The notes under the pieces: generated by a model | Seen by the model: only the letters and a program-made list of their open reading frames with translations | Told to the model about the DNA's origin: nothing | Database searches by the model: none | DNA from: Pantoea agglomerans NBRC 102470 | Lineage (GTDB): Bacteria > Pseudomonadota > Gammaproteobacteria > Enterobacterales > Enterobacteriaceae | NCBI RefSeq assembly: GCF_001598475.1 | Contig: NZ_BCZA01000008.1 | Coordinates: 1 to 64,000, forward strand | Direction: 5' to 3' | DNA: 64,000 bases | Shown: piece by piece, positions 62,434-64,000 of the stretch | Layout of the letters: every line of letters begins with the position of its first letter | Numbering within the stretch: the stretch's first letter is position 1 | Position numbers and translations under genes: made by a program

Positions 62434-63900
62434 ATGAATAATCTGCCCGCCATGATGAAGGAGATGGAAGCGTATCTGTCACCCGCCATCATTGAGTCCG
62501 CTCAACGCTGCTCTCTTCGCCTGCTGGCAGCGTTGCCGGATCAGCAGCAGCTGGAGAATAACCGTGTGCTGCTCGCCTATGGCGGAGGAAAAGATAGCAG
62601 CTACATGGTGGCTTACGTGCGTTACATTCAGGGACTGATCTGGCAGCAGCAGGGCAGCACCTTTCATCTGCGGATCAGCACCAATCGCCATGCGGCGATG
62701 AATCAGAGCGTAATGGAGAATATCCACCGCGTTTATCAGTCGCTGGCGATGCATGACGATGAGCGGGTGGAGTGTCTGGTCGTGGATGGCCTGCTGATCC
62801 GGCCGTTTGACCGCGACCTGCCGATGCCGGAGAGCGTGCGGCAGCAGAACCGCAATGACGTGCTGATGAATGGCCACCGGTTTCGCGCCGACGCGCGCTC
62901 GACCTTCTGCAACGCCTGTAATCTCAGCATGGTGAACTCCTTTGGCCTGGCGGCAGACTACAACGGTGGCGTGGATCTGATTGTTACCGGCGACTCGCCA
63001 CAGGAGCAGGCCGCCTATGTCGCCTGGGCGCGGCACCTCTCACGGCTGTTTGATGCGCCAGTGGCGGACAAAACCCGGGGCTTCAGCGGGTTTCTGCAGA
63101 CGCTGGATGGCGTGGCAGAGCGCTACTTCAGCGATGTTTATGGCGCCGAGCAGCTGACGCCTGCGCACCGCATCACCCACCAGCTGGCGCGCAATCCACT
63201 GTTCTTCAACATCTATCAGGACACCGCCTATGAAGCGGGCGCGCACTGGGCACTGCTCAGCGAATTTATGCGCTTCCGTTTTGATGCGCTGATGTTCAGC
63301 TTCTCCGAATCCGACTGCGGTAATCCGACGCTGATGGCACACCTGCGCGGATTGCGGGCAGAAACGCTGCTGCAGCGCCACTATGCCGAAGGGATCCGCG
63401 AATATGTGCGCTTTGCGCTGGGACTGATGGTGAAGAAAGATTTTCCGCCCGCGCTAATCGATGAGATGGCGGCACGCTATCAGGATGACGCTGCGATCCA
63501 GCGGCAGCGGCAGCGCGCGGCGGACTTCGCCATACAGGCGTTTGACCTCAGCGAAGATCAGCTGATCTGCATGATCTACTCCCCGTTCCTGGCGCAGGGA
63601 GAGCAGCTCGGACACTGGCTGATGCAGCAGCAGATTACGCTGGATGAGGCGGCCATCCGCGATCTGCTTGAGCAACGCAGTGAAGATCGCGCGCTGGCAC
63701 AGCAGTTAACCCGGCTCTCCGGCATGACGCTGACGCAGATGCGGCACTGCTGGCAGAGCAAGCCGGTCAGTTCGCTGCTGGAGGGCAAAAGCGCCGATCC
63801 GCTATCGCGCGTGCTGCGTTTTGATCCCCACAAAGCGGTGATTCAGGTCAATAACGGTGTGCTCAATGACATCGTGACAGAAATCATTTCCGGGCGATAA
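62434..63900 (+). CDS. PP-loop (N-type ATP pyrophosphatase-like) protein, function unknown
   Basis: A 488-residue protein. A PP-loop motif YGGGKDSSY lies at residues 49-57 in the usual place after a beta strand (RVLLA). Residues 159-162 (CNAC) form a Cys-X2-Cys, followed by IVTGDSPQEQ, which recalls the C-X2-C and second motif of tRNA thiolation and sugar amidotransferase relatives. The second half (about 230-488) is helical and I do not recognise it. Such enzymes adenylate a substrate and often activate a carboxylate or thiolate a base. It reads into a further gene 17 bases away and is divergent from the MocR regulator. Confidence 0.6.
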   Translation: MNNLPAMMKEMEAYLSPAIIESAQRCSLRLLAALPDQQQLENNRVLLAYGGGKDSSYMVAYVRYIQGLIWQQQGSTFHLRISTNRHAAMNQSVMENIHRVYQSLAMHDDERVECLVVDGLLIRPFDRDLPMPESVRQQNRNDVLMNGHRFRADARSTFCNACNLSMVNSFGLAADYNGGVDLIVTGDSPQEQAAYVAWARHLSRLFDAPVADKTRGFSGFLQTLDGVAERYFSDVYGAEQLTPAHRITHQLARNPLFFNIYQDTAYEAGAHWALLSEFMRFRFDALMFSFSESDCGNPTLMAHLRGLRAETLLQRHYAEGIREYVRFALGLMVKKDFPPALIDEMAARYQDDAAIQRQRQRAADFAIQAFDLSEDQLICMIYSPFLAQGEQLGHWLMQQQITLDEAAIRDLLEQRSEDRALAQQLTRLSGMTLTQMRHCWQSKPVSSLLEGKSADPLSRVLRFDPHKAVIQVNNGVLNDIVTEIISGR

Positions 63901-63917
63901 CCCGGTAAGGCGAGGCG

Positions 63918-64000
63918 ATGAAAAAGATTTTTCTGCAAATTGGCGCCACCCGCGACGGGCAAAATCCTTACTGCGCGGTGGCGAAGCGCGACGGCTATTT
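63918..64000 (+). CDS. 5' end of a gene, possible ATP-grasp enzyme (cut by window edge)
   Basis: Only 27 codons are present. ATG 63918 has GAGG just upstream and lies 17 bases after the PP-loop gene. The start MKKIFLQIGATRDGQNPYC resembles the first strand and loop (I-I-G-A-T-R-D-G-x-N-P-Y) of ATP-grasp carboxylate ligases, but so little sequence is visible that this is a guess. Incomplete at the right end. Confidence 0.4.
   Translation, partial: MKKIFLQIGATRDGQNPYCAVAKRDGY

Overview
The window is chromosomal DNA of an enterobacterium, most likely Pantoea or a close Erwiniaceae relative. Almost every product reads as a close relative of an Escherichia coli protein, but the gene order and some content differ: ovoA sits where E. 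coli has asnA, ygiW-qseBC is set into the rbs-kup interval, and a 2-ketogluconate cluster and a PP-loop/ATP-grasp pair are present. The window contains the replication origin oriC (about 18.82-19.07 kb). Genus is inferred from recall of synteny and protein similarity, not from a search.

Layout. 0-0.1 kb: P1 promoter of an rRNA operon reading left out of the window. 0.3-7.6 kb: hsrA, then the leftward ribose operon rbsDACBKR with two RbsR operators in front. 7.6-10.2 kb: ygiW divergent from the qseBC two-component system. 10.2-15.4 kb: kup, then ravA-viaA. 15.4-18.7 kb: ovoA (ovothiol synthesis), asnC, mioC. 18.8-19.1 kb: oriC, with five DnaA boxes and an AT-rich unwinding element. 19.2-29.5 kb: mnmG, rsmG, a 0.7 kb AT-rich leader, and the full atpIBEFHAGDC operon. 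29.6-33.0 kb: glmU-glmS with an empty attTn7. 33.0-37.7 kb: Pho boxes and pstSCAB-phoU. 37.8-39.0 kb: an MFS transporter of unknown substrate. 39.2-47.3 kb: the xylose regulon, xylAB to the left and xylFGHR to the right of a shared control region. 47.4-51.6 kb: a ROK regulator, dnaT-dnaC, an unknown membrane protein and a small autotransporter-type barrel. 51.7-53.1 kb: tag and yiaD. 53.2-59.5 kb: two LacI-family regulators in tandem and a kguEKTD-type 2-ketogluconate operon. 59.6-64 kb: avtA, a MocR-type regulator, a PP-loop ATPase-like protein and the first codons of a further gene that may encode an ATP-grasp enzyme.

How it works together. The core is the origin-proximal growth block (rRNA, tRNA modification, ATP synthase, cell-wall precursor and phosphate uptake). 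Around it are carbon-uptake modules for ribose, xylose and 2-ketogluconate, each with its own regulator and visible operators. The most likely place for undescribed biology is the right edge (MocR regulator, PP-loop protein, possible ATP-grasp gene), which resembles the start of a small biosynthetic operon. Next in interest are the ovoA/asnC swap and the orphan LacI regulator whose candidate operator carries two GATC sites.
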